Shown here: positions 63,230-64,000 of the stretch, piece after piece
Position numbering within the stretch: the first letter of the stretch is position 1
How the letters are laid out: each line of letters begins with the position of its first letter
Assembly (NCBI GenBank): GCA_029207755.1
Contig: JARCOQ010000005.1
Location: 51,425,563 to 51,489,562 of the forward strand
Direction of reading: 5' to 3'
Length of the DNA stretch: 64,000 nucleotides
From: Chamaea fasciata
Lineage: Eukaryota; Chordata; Aves; Passeriformes; Sylviidae
Notes under the pieces: model-generated
What the model was told of the DNA's origin: nothing
Database searches by the model: none
Seen by the model: only the letters and a program-made list of their open reading frames with translations
Program-made: the position numbers and the translations under genes

Positions 63230-63510
63230 TCCCTGCTGCTGCTGGGGATGGTGCCAAAGCTCTCAAAAACATTCCTGTAGGATTCCTGCGGCACCTCGGA
63301 ATTTCACCCAGCATGGGAGACAAGAGTGATCTGAGTGAATTAAAGAGGAACAAAACACCCCTGGCTGGCTGGGAGCTGGCAGCAGTCCCATCCATTGACT
63401 GCTGCCTGTGAGCAGGTTTGACTCGGAGCCTTCGCTGTTGTTGTTGGCACGGGGACGGAGCGGGAGCCGGCGAGCGCTCTGTGTAATCACCGCTCCGGCT
63501 TCCCAGCCCC
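63230..63510. promoter_or_regulatory. Small CpG cluster in the far 5' flank
   Basis: About twelve CpG within 63420-63525 (ggagcgggagccggcgagcg and neighbours), with a few more to the left, in otherwise CpG-depleted DNA. It may be a distal promoter or enhancer, or the edge of an unannotated non-coding transcript. ORFs through it have no known domain and do not look like the neighbouring KCNA-type channels. Confidence 0.35.
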
Positions 63511-64000
63511 AGATCGGTTTTCCATAAACAAACCACAGGCCCAGTCTTCCATGGAGGTCACTTCAGTCCTCTGTGGGGGTCACTTCACCCGGCTGCTGCT
63601 CTGCCCGTGGAAAGGTCCCTTGCCCCATTAAACCAGGGGTTTACAGTAATGAAATCACAACCAAACACTGCACAGATTTAACGGAAGGGCTCATCATCCT
63701 GCAGGACCAGCTCCGTCAGTAGCCAAAGTCAATCAAAGATCAAAACACAGGTTACTTCCAAAGGAGTTTCTCAATTTTCACCAGCATAGCCAAGAGGGGA
63801 GCCCATCCCTCTTTGGAGAGACTCTTCAAGATGTCTATGAGTGCTAAAAGTTAAAGACAGTGTAGGAACAAACTGTGGGAAGTGGGCTCAGAGGTTCTCT
63901 GTGGAAGCTCCAAGAAACTTGGTCCTCTCACTTGCCCAAAAAAGGTCAAGACTGTCCCAGCCCCTCATCTGTGTGGCCATAATCCTGAGACTGAGCCATT

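Noticed and set aside
1..64000. Prokaryotic features, CRISPR arrays, phage or intact endogenous retrovirus
   Set aside because: No spaced direct repeats, no operon structure, and no long gag/pol-like frames or paired LTRs were seen. The DNA is vertebrate throughout.
1..64000. tRNA, snRNA or rRNA genes
   Set aside because: No convincing A/B-box pair with cloverleaf arms, nor conserved snRNA/rRNA words, was found by eye. A covariance-model search would be decisive.

Overview
The window is avian nuclear DNA. About a dozen CR1 LINE pieces are present, most of them 5'-truncated and several ending in the avian 3' octamer (ATTCTATG-like). There are ancient SINE/MITE-like remnants, very few genes and very long non-coding stretches. 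The one gene I can support is NTF3 (neurotrophin-3), on the minus strand. I see no bacterial, viral or CRISPR feature and no other convincing protein-coding gene.

Layout. Positions 1-4060 are the 3' flank of NTF3. The 3' end of the gene (polyA signal near 4077-4082, short 3'UTR) precedes the main coding exon at 4231-5025, which encodes all of the classical 257-residue prepro-NT-3. An intron of about 45.7 kb (5026-50741) follows, holding most of the CR1 copies, microsatellites and candidate conserved non-coding DNA. A tiny coding exon lies at 50742-50759 (ATG plus five codons). It splices in phase to the main exon and adds 13 residues to the N-terminus, giving a 270-residue product equal in length to the long human isoform. 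Its leader and putative promoter lie at about 50760-51000. From there to 64000 is 5' flank, with two small CpG clusters (52810-53110 and 63230-63510), a strong orphan splice donor at 53958 and one CR1.

How it fits together. Transcription runs right to left. The short first exon carries a strong-context ATG and is preceded by an overlapping upstream ORF. After splicing, that uORF would stop 8 nt before the internal start (Met 14 of the long form), so start choice between the 270- and 257-residue precursors could be tuned by translation. Either precursor would enter the secretory pathway and be cut after RRKR to release the 119-residue mature factor.

I did not find a new biological system. The observations most worth checking are the two-isoform/uORF arrangement, a roughly 2.4 kb G-poor, pyrimidine-rich block in the first intron (purine/G-rich in the transcript), the compound TA/CA satellite joined to a CR1 3' end, and the candidate conserved elements and CpG clusters near the gene.
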